The notes: generated by a model from the sequence alone, not told the origin. DNA of 58,638 bases from an uncultured Burkholderiales bacterium (GCA_903820745.1 CAIJIT010000151.1:1-58638), one strand, 5' to 3'; positions 25,114-36,745 are shown, counted from the stretch's first letter. A program made the numbers and translations.

Positions 25114-26559
25114 ATGAGTGAATTGAAACAAGCGGCCAAGTCAGCCGCCAGGCCCTGGATCTATGTGCTGGCGCTGGCCTTGCTGCTGCGCCTTCTGAGC
25201 CTGGCCGCAACGCCGCTGACTGACCATACCGAGGCGCGCTATGCCGAGATCGCCCGCCTGATGCTGCAGTTGGGCGACTGGATCAGCCCGCATATCACGC
25301 CGACCGAGTTGTTCTGGGCCAAGCCGCCGCTGTCGACCTGGAGTCAGGCGCTGTCGATGCAGATTTTCGGTGTCAGTGAGTGGGCAGCGCGTCTGCCGGC
25401 TGTAGGCTGGAGCGCAGCGGCCTTGGCCGCGCTCGCCTGGATGCTGGCCGGTACGCTGCCGCGACTGCAGATCTGGGCGGTGCTTTCAGTCCTGGCCTTG
25501 AGCCCGCTATTTTTCATCAGTGCTGGCGCGGTGATGACCGACGCGACCTTGATCGCTTGCGTGATGTTGGTGCAGGCGGCTTGGTGGCGGGTCCTGAACT
25601 CGGCCGGCGCCGAGCGCCGCCGACTTGCCCGCTGGCTGGCCTTCGGCATGGGGCTGGCGCTGCTGACCAAAGGGCCGGCGGCTGCGGTGCTTTCGTTGCT
25701 GCCGATCCTGCTGCATGCCGGTTGGCGTCACCATTGGCCGGTTGTCATGGCGCTGCTGCGCGACCGCTGGGTTTGGCTGATCTGCCTGACTGTGTCGATA
25801 CCCTGGTATTGGGTGGCCGAAATGAAGACGCCGGGTTTCATCAGCTATTTCGTCCTCGGCGAGCATGTGATGCGTTTCTTGCAGCCAGGTTGGCAGGGCG
25901 ACCGCTACGGCTTCGCCCATGCCCAACCGTTCGGCATCATATGGCCCTACACCATGTTGGCGGGTTTGCCGGCGATGCTGTTGCTGCTGCGCGCGCCCTG
26001 GTTGCGTTTCAAACAGGGTGCAGGAGCCCTGAGCGCCCAGTACCGCGAGGTGGGCGGCAATGAACTGGCCTGCTATGCGCTGTGCATCACCCTGGCACCC
26101 TTGCTGCTGTTTACTGCAGCGAGAAATATCATCTGGACCTATGCACTGACCGCCTTGCCGGGACTGGCCATCCTGGCCGTGTGCATCTTGCCTGCCGCCA
26201 GCTTGGCGCGGGTCAGGTCCTGGGGGCTGGCAATGGTCTTGCTGCTGGTGTATGGCTGGGTATTCTTCTTCAAAGCGCCGCAGGTTGGGGCCGGACATTC
26301 AGATCTGCCGCTGATCCAGGCCTATCAGCAAGCCTGCGGCGGCCAGGACTGTCGCCTGGTCTATACGGCCAAGCCGGCTTATTCGGCTTACTTTTACACG
26401 GGCGGCCGGCTCTATGCCGGCATGCCGGGCAGTCCTGGCGCACCGGCTTTCAAAGTCGTTGCCCGCTTGGATAAATCATCGTTGCCGACTGCGGCGCTAG
26501 CCTGCAACCGTGAACAATGCTTGCTGCGCGACGAAGTTGTCGCCAAACCGGGGCAATGA
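25114..26559 (+). CDS. ArnT-like (PMT/GT83) glycosyltransferase
   Basis: A 481-residue integral membrane glycosyltransferase with about 12 hydrophobic segments and a small C-terminal periplasmic part. The first periplasmic loop has TDHTEARYAEIARLM, where Asp and Glu mark the active site in the PMT/ArnT superfamily, and FWAKPPLSTW follows. Members move sugars (for example aminoarabinose) from undecaprenyl phosphate to lipid A or other acceptors in the periplasm. The start ATG at 25114 fits; a TTG at 25087 adds 9 residues. It overlaps the next gene (ATGA), so it leads a four-gene cassette. Confidence 0.88.
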   Translation: MSELKQAAKSAARPWIYVLALALLLRLLSLAATPLTDHTEARYAEIARLMLQLGDWISPHITPTELFWAKPPLSTWSQALSMQIFGVSEWAARLPAVGWSAAALAALAWMLAGTLPRLQIWAVLSVLALSPLFFISAGAVMTDATLIACVMLVQAAWWRVLNSAGAERRRLARWLAFGMGLALLTKGPAAAVLSLLPILLHAGWRHHWPVVMALLRDRWVWLICLTVSIPWYWVAEMKTPGFISYFVLGEHVMRFLQPGWQGDRYGFAHAQPFGIIWPYTMLAGLPAMLLLLRAPWLRFKQGAGALSAQYREVGGNELACYALCITLAPLLLFTAARNIIWTYALTALPGLAILAVCILPAASLARVRSWGLAMVLLLVYGWVFFFKAPQVGAGHSDLPLIQAYQQACGGQDCRLVYTAKPAYSAYFYTGGRLYAGMPGSPGAPAFKVVARLDKSSLPTAALACNREQCLLRDEVVAKPGQ

Positions 26560-27551
26560 ATATGTCATCGAACAGTCTTCTCGCCACAGATCAACTTCGG
26601 CCGCTTCCGGCCCTGATCACGGTGGTGCTGCCAGCCTTCAACGAGGCGCGTAATCTGGCCGATTTGCTGCCTGAATTGACCCGCCGCCTGACCGCAGGCG
26701 GCCAAAGCATCGAATTGCTGGTCGTCGATGACGGCAGCCAGGACGACACGGCCTTGCTCTGCCATGGACTGATTCAGCAGGGCTTGCCGCTGCGCTTGCT
26801 GCGCTTGTCGCGCAATTTTGGCAAGGAAGCAGCGCTCAGCGCCGGGCTCGATATTGCCGCAGGCGATGTGGTGATCACGATGGACTCGGATGGCCAGCAT
26901 CCGATTGACACGGCGCTGGCGATGTTGCCGGTATGGCGCGAAGGCTTTGATGTGGTCTATGCGGTGCAGACCGGGCGGCGCCAATCGCAGTCGATGGCCC
27001 GACGCGGCTACACAAGTTTCTTCTACTGGTTGATGCAGCGAGGATCTCGCTTCGAACTGCCAACCGATGCCGGCGACTTCAGGCTGCTCGATCGGCGCGT
27101 GGTGCTGGCCCTACGCAGTCTGCCCGAGAGGGCACGTTATATGAAAGGGCTTTTTGCCTGGGTCGGGTTTCGATCCAAGGCGATCGAATTCGTGCCTGAC
27201 GCAAGAGCCCATGGCGAAACAAATTTTACATTTACCCATTTGCTGGCCCTGGCATTTACCGGCCTGACTGCGTTCAGCAAGGTGCCACTGAGGCTGGTGT
27301 CGGTGCTGGGGCTGCTGGTCTCTCTTGGATCAATAGCTTTTGGCCTTTGGATTGTCTCGGAAAAGGTTTTTCTGGGTAATCCGATCTCGGGTTTTGCGAC
27401 TTTGGCAGCTTCGGTCACCTTTCTGGCTGGCGTGCAACTGCTCTGTCTGGGCATCATTGCTGAATACCTCGGTCGGGTTTTCGATGAGGTCAAGCAGCGC
27501 CCGCTCTATCTGGTGCAGGATTTGACTGCGCCGGTTGTAGGGCTGGATTGA
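26556..27551 (+). CDS. GT2 family glycosyltransferase (DPM1/ArnC/GtrB-like)
   Basis: A 331-residue cytoplasmic GT-A enzyme with two C-terminal membrane helices. Motifs are TVVLPAFNEARNLADLL, the nucleotide-binding VVDDGSQDDT, SRNFGKEAALSAGLD and the metal-binding MDSDGQHP. Such enzymes attach a sugar to polyprenyl phosphate on the inner face of the membrane, giving the donor for an ArnT-type enzyme. Its ATG overlaps the previous stop; a second ATG at 26562 is possible. The gtrA-like gene follows with a TTGA overlap. Confidence 0.9.
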   Translation: MNMSSNSLLATDQLRPLPALITVVLPAFNEARNLADLLPELTRRLTAGGQSIELLVVDDGSQDDTALLCHGLIQQGLPLRLLRLSRNFGKEAALSAGLDIAAGDVVITMDSDGQHPIDTALAMLPVWREGFDVVYAVQTGRRQSQSMARRGYTSFFYWLMQRGSRFELPTDAGDFRLLDRRVVLALRSLPERARYMKGLFAWVGFRSKAIEFVPDARAHGETNFTFTHLLALAFTGLTAFSKVPLRLVSVLGLLVSLGSIAFGLWIVSEKVFLGNPISGFATLAASVTFLAGVQLLCLGIIAEYLGRVFDEVKQRPLYLVQDLTAPVVGLD

Positions 27552-27925
27552 AATCCTTGTTCTATTTCGGTCTGGTCGGCGCCAGCGCAGCCTTGCTGCA
27601 TTTCTGCGTCGTCTGGTTGCTGGTGTCGCACTGGCAAATGGCAGCGCTGGCGGCCAATGTGGCGGGATTTGTCCTCGCGTTTGGCGTCAGTTTCGTGGGT
27701 CATCACCGTTTCAGTTTTGCTTCCAGCCAGGCAAAGGCAGGCGCGGCCCTGCCCAGGTTCGCCATCGTCGCCTTGCTCGGTTTTGCCTGCAATGAGCTGC
27801 TCTATGGTTTGCTGCTGGCTGCGGGCCTTGAATATCGGCTTGCGCTGCTGTTGGTGCTGCTGGCGGTCGCGGCAATGACGTGGATCCTTAGCCGCCATTG
27901 GGCTTTTCGATCGAGTCCGCCATGA
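27548..27925 (+). CDS. GtrA-family membrane protein (putative lipid-linked sugar flippase)
   Basis: A 125-residue protein with four membrane helices, starting YFGLVGASAALLHFCVVWLL, and with the family C-terminus TWILSRHWAFRS. GtrA proteins are thought to flip polyprenyl-phosphate sugars across the inner membrane. The start is a TTG at 27548 overlapping the TGA of the GT2 gene; no nearer ATG fits. Next gene overlaps by 4 bases. Confidence 0.85.
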   Translation: MKSLFYFGLVGASAALLHFCVVWLLVSHWQMAALAANVAGFVLAFGVSFVGHHRFSFASSQAKAGAALPRFAIVALLGFACNELLYGLLLAAGLEYRLALLLVLLAVAAMTWILSRHWAFRSSPP

Positions 27926-28719
27926 AACGCATCCAGATCTGCGCTGATGATTACGCTTTCGACGCCGGGGTCAGCCGCGCCATCATCGAGTGCATCGACG
28001 CCGAGCGAATCAGCGCGACCAGTTGCATGGTGCTGGCGCCTGGCTGGCCGGCAGCTGCGGCCGCGCTGCGCGAACGCACCGGGATCGCCGACATCGGCCT
28101 GCACTTCGATGTCAACGAATTCGCCGATTATTCAAGGGGTCGCAGCCTTCAAGGCTGGATCGCCGCGGCCTACCTGGGCCAGCTTGATCAGGCGCAGGCC
28201 GACCGCTGGGTCGCCGAGCAGCTTGATGCTTTCGAGACGGGGATGCAGCGTGCACCTGACTATCTCGACGGACATCAGCATGTGCATCAATTGCCGGTGT
28301 TGCGCGACGCCGTGCTGGGTGAGATTAGCCGGCGCTATGGCAGCGCTTGTGCCTTGCGATCTACCCGGAGTCAGCATTGGCGCGGACCCAAAGCGGCGCT
28401 GATCGCCGGGCTTGGCGGCGCTGCGCTGCGGCGGGCTGCAGCGCGGCAGCAATTGCGTATGAACGCTGACTTTGCCGGTGTCTATGACTTCGAGTCTGGC
28501 GCTGTGATGGCCAAGTTGGTCAAGGGCTGGTTGCATTCGTTGCCTGACGGCGGCTTGTTGATGGCGCATCCGGGCGCGGGGCGTGCCACCCATCGCCCCG
28601 ATGGCATCCGGGCAGCGCGCTTGCAGGAGCGGGCTTTCTGGCTCGGCAGTGAAGCTGGCGAGTTGCTGGCGGAATGCGCTGTCGAAGCGGGGCGCTGCGC
28701 GGACTGGCCGGCGGCCTGA
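27922..28719 (+). CDS. ChbG/HpnK (YdjC)-family deacetylase
   Basis: A 265-residue carbohydrate deacetylase of the YdjC family. Metal-binding signatures are visible: QICADDYAFDAG at the N-terminus (Asp pair), HFDVNE, and DGHQHVHQLP (His-x-x-His) in the middle. Relatives deacetylate N-acetyl sugars, such as chitobiose or hopanoid N-acetylglucosamine. Coupled by ATGA to gtrA, it may deacetylate the sugar that the ArnT-like enzyme transfers, a role like ArnD; this is inference. It converges with the rnfB-like gene, ending 2 bases from its stop. Confidence 0.87.
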   Translation: MKRIQICADDYAFDAGVSRAIIECIDAERISATSCMVLAPGWPAAAAALRERTGIADIGLHFDVNEFADYSRGRSLQGWIAAAYLGQLDQAQADRWVAEQLDAFETGMQRAPDYLDGHQHVHQLPVLRDAVLGEISRRYGSACALRSTRSQHWRGPKAALIAGLGGAALRRAAARQQLRMNADFAGVYDFESGAVMAKLVKGWLHSLPDGGLLMAHPGAGRATHRPDGIRAARLQERAFWLGSEAGELLAECAVEAGRCADWPAA

Positions 28720-28720
28720 G

Positions 28721-29395
28721 CTATTGCTTGGCGCGAGCCCTGGCGATCGCCGCCGCGATCATGCTGTGCTTGCGATCCAGTTCTGCCGGTTCAGTGATGC
28801 TTGAGGCTGCGGCCAGATTGACCAGTTTGGCCTGCGCCAGTGCGAACAAGCGGGCATCGTTGTCCTGCTTGTCGCGCAGTTGGCGTTGCTGATGGAATTG
28901 ATAGCGATCAGCCGCCGTATCTGCAGCGGCTTCGCTCCAGGCGGCCCAACCACTGGCATTGCTGCTGACATTGACCAGCGAAATGCAGTCGACCGGACAG
29001 GCCGTCAGACAGAGCTCACAGCCGGTACATTGCTCGGCGACGACCAGATGCATCTGCTTGGGCGCGCCGACGATGCAGTCGACCGGGCAGGCGGTGATGC
29101 AAAGCGTGCAGCCTATGCACCAGGCTTCGTCGATCACCGCCAGCAGTCGCGGGCCTTCTATGCCATGCACAGGGTCCAGGGGCAGGGCGGGTCGGCCAGT
29201 GATGGCGGCCAACCTGGCGATGCATTGGGCACCGCCAGGCGGGCATTGGTTGATGCCTGCCACCCCGATCGCCACTGCTTCGGCATAGGCCCGGCAATCA
29301 AGATAGCCGCAGCGTGTGCACTGCGTTTGCGGCAGCGCCGCTTCGATGCGCGAGACTTGCGCAGCGAGCTCCAGCGTTGGCAATTGCTGGGTCAA
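28721..29395 (-). CDS. RnfB/RsxB-like ferredoxin protein
   Basis: A 224-residue iron-sulfur protein without the N-terminal membrane helix of full RnfB. The first cluster site is C26-x2-C29-x4-C34 with C51 (CTRCGYLDC ... NQCPPGG). Two ferredoxin-type 4Fe-4S motifs follow: C93-x2-C96-x2-C99-x3-C103, and C123-x2-C126-x2-C129-x3-C133, in each case then PVDC. A stand-alone RnfB of this kind is usual in Burkholderiales, where other rnf genes are lacking. The start is TTG at 29395, overlapping the phaZ stop (TTGA); no ATG is available near. The last 80 residues are helical and unassigned. Confidence 0.88.
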   Translation of the reverse strand: MTQQLPTLELAAQVSRIEAALPQTQCTRCGYLDCRAYAEAVAIGVAGINQCPPGGAQCIARLAAITGRPALPLDPVHGIEGPRLLAVIDEAWCIGCTLCITACPVDCIVGAPKQMHLVVAEQCTGCELCLTACPVDCISLVNVSSNASGWAAWSEAAADTAADRYQFHQQRQLRDKQDNDARLFALAQAKLVNLAAASSITEPAELDRKHSMIAAAIARARAKQ

Positions 29396-30672
29396 GCGCG
29401 TTTCTTGGCGGTGGCTGGTGCCGCAGCGCTTGGCCGGTCGTACTTGGCGATGAAGCCTTGCACTTCCGGATAAACATGGTCGCGCCAACGTCGGCCGGCA
29501 AAGATGCCGTAATGGCCAGCGCCGATGGCGTCGTAATGGTAGCGATGCTCGGCCTCGATGCCCGAACACAGGCCATGGGCTGCGCGAGTCTGGCCGGCGC
29601 CAGAAATGTCATCGAGTTCGCCTTCAACGGTCAAAAGCGCCGTGCCGCGGATGTCCTGCGGCCGCACCAGTTGACCCTGCACTTCCCAGGTACCGTTGAC
29701 CAGGGCGAAATCCTGGAACACGGTCTTGATCGTGTCGAGGTAATACTCGGCCGGCATGTCGAGCACGGCGTTGTATTCGTCATAGAACTGGCGATGGGCT
29801 TCCGCGCCATCGTCATCACCGCGCATCAGGTCGAGAAAATAGTCGTAATGCGAGGTCGCATGGCGATCCGGATTCATGGCCACAAAACCGGTGTGCTGCA
29901 AGAAGCCCGGGTAGACCGCCCGACCAGCGCCAGCGAAGTTGGTTGGCACGCGGTAGATCACGTTGTTTTCGAACCAACTGTACGGCTTGGTCGTGGCCAG
30001 ATTGTTCACCGATGTTGGCGTCAGGCGTGCGTCGATCGGCCCGCCCATCATCGTCATGCTGCGCGGCGTCTGTTCACCGTTGCTGGCCATCAGCGATATG
30101 GCCGCCAGCACCGGCACAGTCGGCTGGCAAACTGAAATCACATGGCATTCAGGTCCCAGCAAGCGGATGAATTCCTGCACATAGGCGATGTAATCGTCGA
30201 GGCTGAATGCGCCGGCTGCAAGCGGTACCATGCGCGCATCGGTCCAGTCGGTGATGAAGACCTTGTGATCCTTCAACAACTGGCGAACCGTATCGCGCAG
30301 CAAGGTGCTGTGGTGGCCCGACAAGGGTGCGACGACCAGCACAGTCGGCTGGTCCTTCATCTTGGCAAGTACGGTCAGGTCATCGGTGTAACGCTTGAAA
30401 CGAAGCAGGCGGCAAAAAGGCTTGGTCAATGGCACCAATTCCTGGATCGCGACCTCTATCCCGTCAACCTCGACGCCACGGATACCAAACTCCGGCTTTT
30501 CATAGTCCTTGGCCAAGCGATGCATCAAGTCCAGTCCGGCCGAGACGCGCTGCGACAGCGGGGTCTGCGAAAACGGCGACAAGGGGTGGCTGTAAAGCCT
30601 GCCAGAAGCACTCGCAAACTCCGCGAACGGGCTCATCAGGGCGCGCTGGGTTTCAAAAAGTTGATACAGCAT
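29392..30672 (-). CDS. phaZ: Intracellular polyhydroxyalkanoate depolymerase
   Basis: A 426-residue alpha/beta hydrolase that mobilises stored poly-3-hydroxybutyrate. It belongs to the class with a nucleophilic Cys in the place of Ser: [13 protein letters not shown] holds C182, matching the active-site Cys of Ralstonia PhaZ1. Family blocks [16 protein letters not shown] at the N-terminus and [21 protein letters not shown] are present, and the Asp/His side is in [12 protein letters not shown] and [13 protein letters not shown]. The start ATG at 30672 gives the typical N-terminus. A palindrome lies 64 bases upstream. It is coupled to the rnfB-like gene. Confidence 0.95.
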   Translation of the reverse strand: MLYQLFETQRALMSPFAEFASASGRLYSHPLSPFSQTPLSQRVSAGLDLMHRLAKDYEKPEFGIRGVEVDGIEVAIQELVPLTKPFCRLLRFKRYTDDLTVLAKMKDQPTVLVVAPLSGHHSTLLRDTVRQLLKDHKVFITDWTDARMVPLAAGAFSLDDYIAYVQEFIRLLGPECHVISVCQPTVPVLAAISLMASNGEQTPRSMTMMGGPIDARLTPTSVNNLATTKPYSWFENNVIYRVPTNFAGAGRAVYPGFLQHTGFVAMNPDRHATSHYDYFLDLMRGDDDGAEAHRQFYDEYNAVLDMPAEYYLDTIKTVFQDFALVNGTWEVQGQLVRPQDIRGTALLTVEGELDDISGAGQTRAAHGLCSGIEAEHRYHYDAIGAGHYGIFAGRRWRDHVYPEVQGFIAKYDRPSAAAPATAKKRA

Positions 30673-30735
30673 GGATTGGCCTCGGGATCTGAACTTGTCG
30701 AAGCTGGCAAGAGCGCCAGGGATCAATCATTTATT

Positions 30736-30746
30736 GTGCAGTGCAC
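30736..30746. promoter_or_regulatory. Candidate operator palindrome upstream of phaZ
   Basis: GTGCA, one base, TGCAC forms a perfect inverted repeat 64 bases before the phaZ ATG, next to a -10-like TAAAAT on the minus strand. The TGCA-rich core is of the kind reported for PhaR-type regulators of PHA genes, but I cannot verify the match here. Confidence 0.4.
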
Positions 30747-30829
30747 CATTTTAGCTTGAAGCGGGGGCAAAGATGTAAACAATTGTGACTTGTTCTGCAA
30801 CTGGCTTGCCGGTTTCGCTTTCGAGACAA

Positions 30830-32032
30830 TCAGTCACGCATCACTTCGGCCATCGCCTTCGCTACGGCAGGCAGGTTCTTTTCGTTCAACGCCGCCACAC
30901 AAATTCGACCCGAATCGAGGCCGTAGATGCCGAATTCGCTGCGCAGACGCAGCATCTGAGCGGTCGAAAGCCCGGAATAGCTGAACATACCCTTCTGACG
31001 GTTGACGAAACTCAAGTCCTGGGTCACCCCTGCAGCCTGCAAGGCCGTCACCAGGGCCTTGCGCATGGCCCGGATGCGCAAACGCATGCTGCCCAGTTCC
31101 TCTTCCCAGAGCGCACGCAGGGCTGGCGTCGACAGAATGGTAGCGACAACCTGGGCGCCATGGATCGGCGGATTCGAGTAATTGGTGCGGATGACGATCT
31201 TCAACTGGCTCAGCACCCGGCTGGTTTCTTCCGCCGAAGCGCAGACAACGCTCAAAGCGCCGACGCGTTCGCCGTAAAGCGAGAAGCTTTTCGAGAAACT
31301 GGTTGCGACGAAGAAATCAAGCCCGGCGTCCAGAAACTGTTGCACCACCGCACCATCCTCGGCCAGACCGATGCCGAAACCCTGGTAAGCCATGTCTAGG
31401 AAGGCCACCAGCCCCCGCGCTTTGACCGTAGCGACGACCTGATCCCACTCTGGCGGAGTCAAGTCGTAACCGGTCGGGTTGTGGCAACAGGCATGCAGAA
31501 CGACCACTGTGCCTGCCGTCGCAGCGTTCAAACAGGCCAGCATGGCTTCGAAATCGATGCCGAGTTGGGTCGCGTCGTAATAGGGATAGCTGTTGACCTT
31601 GAAGCCGGCGTTGCTGAACAGCGCGCGGTGGTTTTCCCAACTCGGGTCAGAGATCAGTACCTCGGCCGCCGGGTTCAGACGCTGCAGGAAATCGGCGCCG
31701 ACCTTCAATCCACCGGTGCCCCCGATGGCCTGGACCGTGGCGACACGGCGGGCCTGCAGGACCGCGCTGTTGGCGCCGAAAACCAGACTCTGCACCGCGC
31801 TGTCATAGGCCGCGATGCCGTCGATCGGCAGATAGCCGCGCGGTTTCGGTGGCGTCAGCATGGTGGCTTCGGCCTCTTTCACGCAGCGCAGCAAGGGCAA
31901 TTTGCCGTTGGCGTCCTGATAAACGCCAACACCGAGGTTGACCTTGGCAGGATTCGGGTCGGCATTGAATTGTTCGATCAGACCCAGGATCGGGTCGCGG
32001 GGGGCCATTTCGACATCGGCAAACAAGGACAT
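30830..32032 (-). CDS. Aromatic/aspartate aminotransferase (class Ia)
   Basis: A 400-residue fold-type I aminotransferase of subgroup Ia, starting MSLFADVEMAPRDPILGL as TyrB and AspC do. The PLP lysine is in SFSKSFSLYGERVGAL; other motifs are LHACCHNPTG and SNPPIHGAQVV. The family transfers amino groups among aspartate, glutamate, tyrosine and phenylalanine; which one dominates cannot be read here. Start ATG at 32032; the frame is open further upstream. It diverges from uvrB. Confidence 0.92.
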   Translation of the reverse strand: MSLFADVEMAPRDPILGLIEQFNADPNPAKVNLGVGVYQDANGKLPLLRCVKEAEATMLTPPKPRGYLPIDGIAAYDSAVQSLVFGANSAVLQARRVATVQAIGGTGGLKVGADFLQRLNPAAEVLISDPSWENHRALFSNAGFKVNSYPYYDATQLGIDFEAMLACLNAATAGTVVVLHACCHNPTGYDLTPPEWDQVVATVKARGLVAFLDMAYQGFGIGLAEDGAVVQQFLDAGLDFFVATSFSKSFSLYGERVGALSVVCASAEETSRVLSQLKIVIRTNYSNPPIHGAQVVATILSTPALRALWEEELGSMRLRIRAMRKALVTALQAAGVTQDLSFVNRQKGMFSYSGLSTAQMLRLRSEFGIYGLDSGRICVAALNEKNLPAVAKAMAEVMRD

Positions 32033-32188
32033 GACTGGATTCCTGAGTGAAAAAAAGAGCTGCGGTGGCGCAATCAATCGCCCCATCGCAGCGCGTTCCG
32101 GCGACACGCTTGAGCGTCTGCGCTACCCTGTCGGATTGCGCAAGTCTGGATTCTAGGCGGCTTGCGGCCAAGTTTCAGGGAATACCCG

Positions 32189-34352
<2,164 letters not shown>

Positions 34353-34360
<8 letters not shown>

Positions 34361-34377
34361 GTAAAATAGTCGGAATT
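34353..34377 (+). promoter_or_regulatory. IscR type-1-like operator
   Basis: The 25-base site reads ATAATTGAGTAAAATAGTCG then GAATT. It matches the Escherichia coli type-1 IscR consensus (ATASYYGACTRWWWYAGTCRRSTAT) at about 20 of 25 positions. It lies 111 bases before the iscR ATG and overlaps the end of uvrB. It supports feedback repression of the operon by [2Fe-2S]-IscR. The conserved Fe-S ligands of IscR here agree with that mode. Confidence 0.75.
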
Positions 34378-34393
34378 AGCCAAGGGTTAACCC

Positions 34394-34426
34394 GTCAAGC
34401 GATTGCCCCACGAGAAATCGCTTGAC
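34394..34426 (+). other. Perfect inverted repeat in the iscR leader
   Basis: GTCAAGCGATT (34394-34404) and AATCGCTTGAC (34416-34426) are an 11-base perfect inverted repeat with an 11-base loop. It lies between the IscR operator and the iscR start and probably in the 5' untranslated region. A palindrome GGGTTAACCC (34384-34393) is directly before it. No T run follows, so not a terminator. Confidence 0.6.
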
Positions 34427-34487
34427 CGTAGGCCAGCGGTGCAGTCAGTTTGATTGACCAATGATTTCCCGGACAGAAGGAGTTTGC

Positions 34488-35021
34488 ATGCGTCTCACCA
34501 CCAAAGGCCGTTTTGCCGTCACGGCGATGATCGACCTGGCTTTGCGCGAAAACGGCGGGCCGGTCGCATTGGCTGCGATCAGCCAGCGGCAGCAAATCTC
34601 GCTGTCCTATCTGGAGCAGTTGTTCGGCAAGTTGCGGCGCCAGGAACTGGTTGAAAGCACCCGCGGGCCCGGCGGTGGTTATTCGCTCGGGCGCAAGTCG
34701 AGCGAGATCACCGTGGCCGACATCATCCTGGCAGTGGACGAACCGCTCGACGCGACCGGTTGCGGTGGACGCGAAAACTGCATGGGTGAGGACACAGGTC
34801 GCTGCATCACGCATGAACTCTGGACCAATCTGAACGCCAAGATGATCGAGTATCTGAGTTCGGTGTCGCTGCGTAAACTGGTCGAGGATCAACTGGCCAA
34901 AGGCGTGACGATCGAAGCCTCACCGATACGGCGCGCGATTTCGATGGAGCCGGTAGTCAAGCCCATCCGCATCACCGCACCGAATTCAGTCTTCGCCTTC
35001 GGCAACGCGTTTGCCAAATAA
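34488..35021 (+). CDS. iscR: Iron-sulfur cluster regulator IscR
   Basis: A 177-residue Rrf2-family repressor that senses Fe-S supply. The winged helix is at the N-terminus (MRLTTKGRFAVTAMIDLAL) with SLSYLEQLFGKLRR as recognition region. The [2Fe-2S] ligands are C92, C98 and C106 with H109 (CGGRENC ... RCITH). AAGGAG at 34477-34482 fixes the start. It leads iscS-U-A. The C-terminus is about 15 residues longer than in E. coli. Confidence 0.97.
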   Translation: MRLTTKGRFAVTAMIDLALRENGGPVALAAISQRQQISLSYLEQLFGKLRRQELVESTRGPGGGYSLGRKSSEITVADIILAVDEPLDATGCGGRENCMGEDTGRCITHELWTNLNAKMIEYLSSVSLRKLVEDQLAKGVTIEASPIRRAISMEPVVKPIRITAPNSVFAFGNAFAK

Positions 35022-35049
35022 ATCTTTTCATTTTCAACAATAGCAGCTG

Positions 35050-36270
35050 ATGGACATGACGCCCCACTTTCCAATCTATCTTGATTACGGCGCGACGACG
35101 CCGGTCGACCCGCGCGTGGTTGATGCCATGGTGCCCTGGTTGCGCGAGCATTTCGGCAATCCGGCATCGCGCAGCCACGCCTGGGGGTGGGAGGCCGAAG
35201 CGATCGTCGAGAAGTCACGCGAGGAAGTCGCCGCGCTGATCAATGCCGATCCACGCGAGATCGTCTGGACCTCCGGTGCTACCGAGTCGATCAACCTGGC
35301 GATCAAGGGCGCTGCGCATTTTTACAAGACCCGCGGCAAACATATCGTCACCGTCAGAACCGAGCACAAGGCCGTGCTTGACACCTGCCGTGAGTTGGAG
35401 CGCCAGGGCTTTGAGGTCACTTACCTTGAAGTGCAGGAAAACGGTTTGCTCGACCTCGAGGCTTTCAAAGCCGCCTTGCGCCCCGATACCATCCTGGCTT
35501 CGGTCATGTTCGTGAACAACGAGATTGGCGTGATTCAGGACATTCCAACCCTCGGCGCGCTATGCCGTACGCGCGGCGTCATCTTTCATGTCGACGCAGC
35601 CCAGGCCACCGGCAAGATCGCGATCGATATGGCCGCCTTGCCGATCGATCTGATGAGCATGTCCTCGCACAAGACTTATGGACCGAAGGGCATTGGCGCG
35701 CTCTATGTGCGTCGCAAGCCGCGCATCCGCTTGGAAGCGCAGATGCATGGCGGCGGTCATGAGCGCGGCATGCGTTCGGGTACCTTGCCAACGCACCAGA
35801 TCGTCGGCATGGGCACGGCTTTTCGCATTGCCGGTGAAGAAATGGCGGTCGAGGGCGAGCGCATCCGGATGTTGCAGCAGCGTCTGCTGGCCGGATTGGC
35901 CGGCATCGAACAGGTATTCGTCAACGGGGATCAGGACCAGCGCGTGCCGCATAACCTGAATATCTCGTTCAACTATGTTGAAGGCGAGTCGCTGATCATG
36001 GGCGTCAAGGGGCTGGCGGTTTCTTCCGGTTCAGCTTGTACTTCGGCCAGCCTGGAGCCCAGCTATGTCTTGCGAGCTCTTGGCCGTAGCGACGAGTTGG
36101 CGCATTCTTCATTGCGCATGACGATCGGTCGTTTCACCACCGTCGAAGAGATCGATTACGCGATCGCGACGCTGCAGGACCGGGTTGCCAAGCTGCGCGA
36201 TTTGTCGCCGCTGTGGGATATGTACAAGGACGGCATCGACATCAGCACGATCCAATGGGCTGCCCATTGA
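35050..36270 (+). CDS. iscS: Cysteine desulfurase IscS
   Basis: A PLP enzyme of 406 residues that takes sulfur from cysteine and gives it to IscU and other acceptors. PFAM-type landmarks: [14 protein letters not shown] at the N-terminus, PLP lysine in [16 protein letters not shown], and the mobile catalytic Cys in [21 protein letters not shown]. Start is ATG 35050; a second ATG at 35056 is equally possible because no strong ribosome binding site is visible. Note DYGATTP where most family members have DYSATTP. Confidence 0.97.
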   Translation: MDMTPHFPIYLDYGATTPVDPRVVDAMVPWLREHFGNPASRSHAWGWEAEAIVEKSREEVAALINADPREIVWTSGATESINLAIKGAAHFYKTRGKHIVTVRTEHKAVLDTCRELERQGFEVTYLEVQENGLLDLEAFKAALRPDTILASVMFVNNEIGVIQDIPTLGALCRTRGVIFHVDAAQATGKIAIDMAALPIDLMSMSSHKTYGPKGIGALYVRRKPRIRLEAQMHGGGHERGMRSGTLPTHQIVGMGTAFRIAGEEMAVEGERIRMLQQRLLAGLAGIEQVFVNGDQDQRVPHNLNISFNYVEGESLIMGVKGLAVSSGSACTSASLEPSYVLRALGRSDELAHSSLRMTIGRFTTVEEIDYAIATLQDRVAKLRDLSPLWDMYKDGIDISTIQWAAH

Positions 36271-36281
36271 TGACTGAAATT

Positions 36282-36299
36282 CCCGGCGCCCATGCCGGG
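36282..36299 (+). other. Hairpin between iscS and iscU
   Basis: CCCGGC (36282-36287) and GCCGGG (36294-36299) form a 6-base stem with a 6-base loop, without a T run. It may act as an mRNA processing or stability element. Confidence 0.4.
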
Positions 36300-36332
36300 C
36301 GCAATGTTTACGCATGAAGATCGGAGAACAGC

Positions 36333-36731
36333 ATGGCATACAGTGAAAAGGTCGTTGACCATTACGAAAACCCGCGCAACGTCGGTGCCTTCGAGAAGGG
36401 TGACGACACGGTCGGCACCGGCATGGTCGGCGCACCGGCTTGCGGCGATGTGATGAAGCTGCAGATCAAGGTCAATCCCTTGACCGGTTTGATCGAGGAC
36501 GCCAAGTTCAAGACCTATGGCTGCGGTTCGGCGATTGCTTCGAGCTCGCTGGTGACCGAATGGGTCAAGGGCAAGTCGCTCGACCAGGCCTTGGACATCA
36601 AGAACACACACATTGCCGAAGAACTGGCTTTGCCGCCGGTGAAGATCCATTGTTCAATCCTGGCCGAAGATGCGATCAAGGCTGCAGTGGATGATTACCG
36701 CGCCAAGCATTCGGCACCGCTTGCGCAGTAA
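36333..36731 (+). CDS. iscU: Fe-S cluster scaffold IscU
   Basis: The 132-residue scaffold on which [2Fe-2S] and [4Fe-4S] clusters are built. The ligands C37 (APACGD), C64 (YGCGS) and C107 with H106 (KIHCSI) are present, as is the LPPVK motif (100-104) bound by the chaperone HscA. Standard length. It lies in the operon between iscS and iscA. Confidence 0.98.
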   Translation: MAYSEKVVDHYENPRNVGAFEKGDDTVGTGMVGAPACGDVMKLQIKVNPLTGLIEDAKFKTYGCGSAIASSSLVTEWVKGKSLDQALDIKNTHIAEELALPPVKIHCSILAEDAIKAAVDDYRAKHSAPLAQ

Positions 36732-36745
36732 GCGGGGAGGCAACG

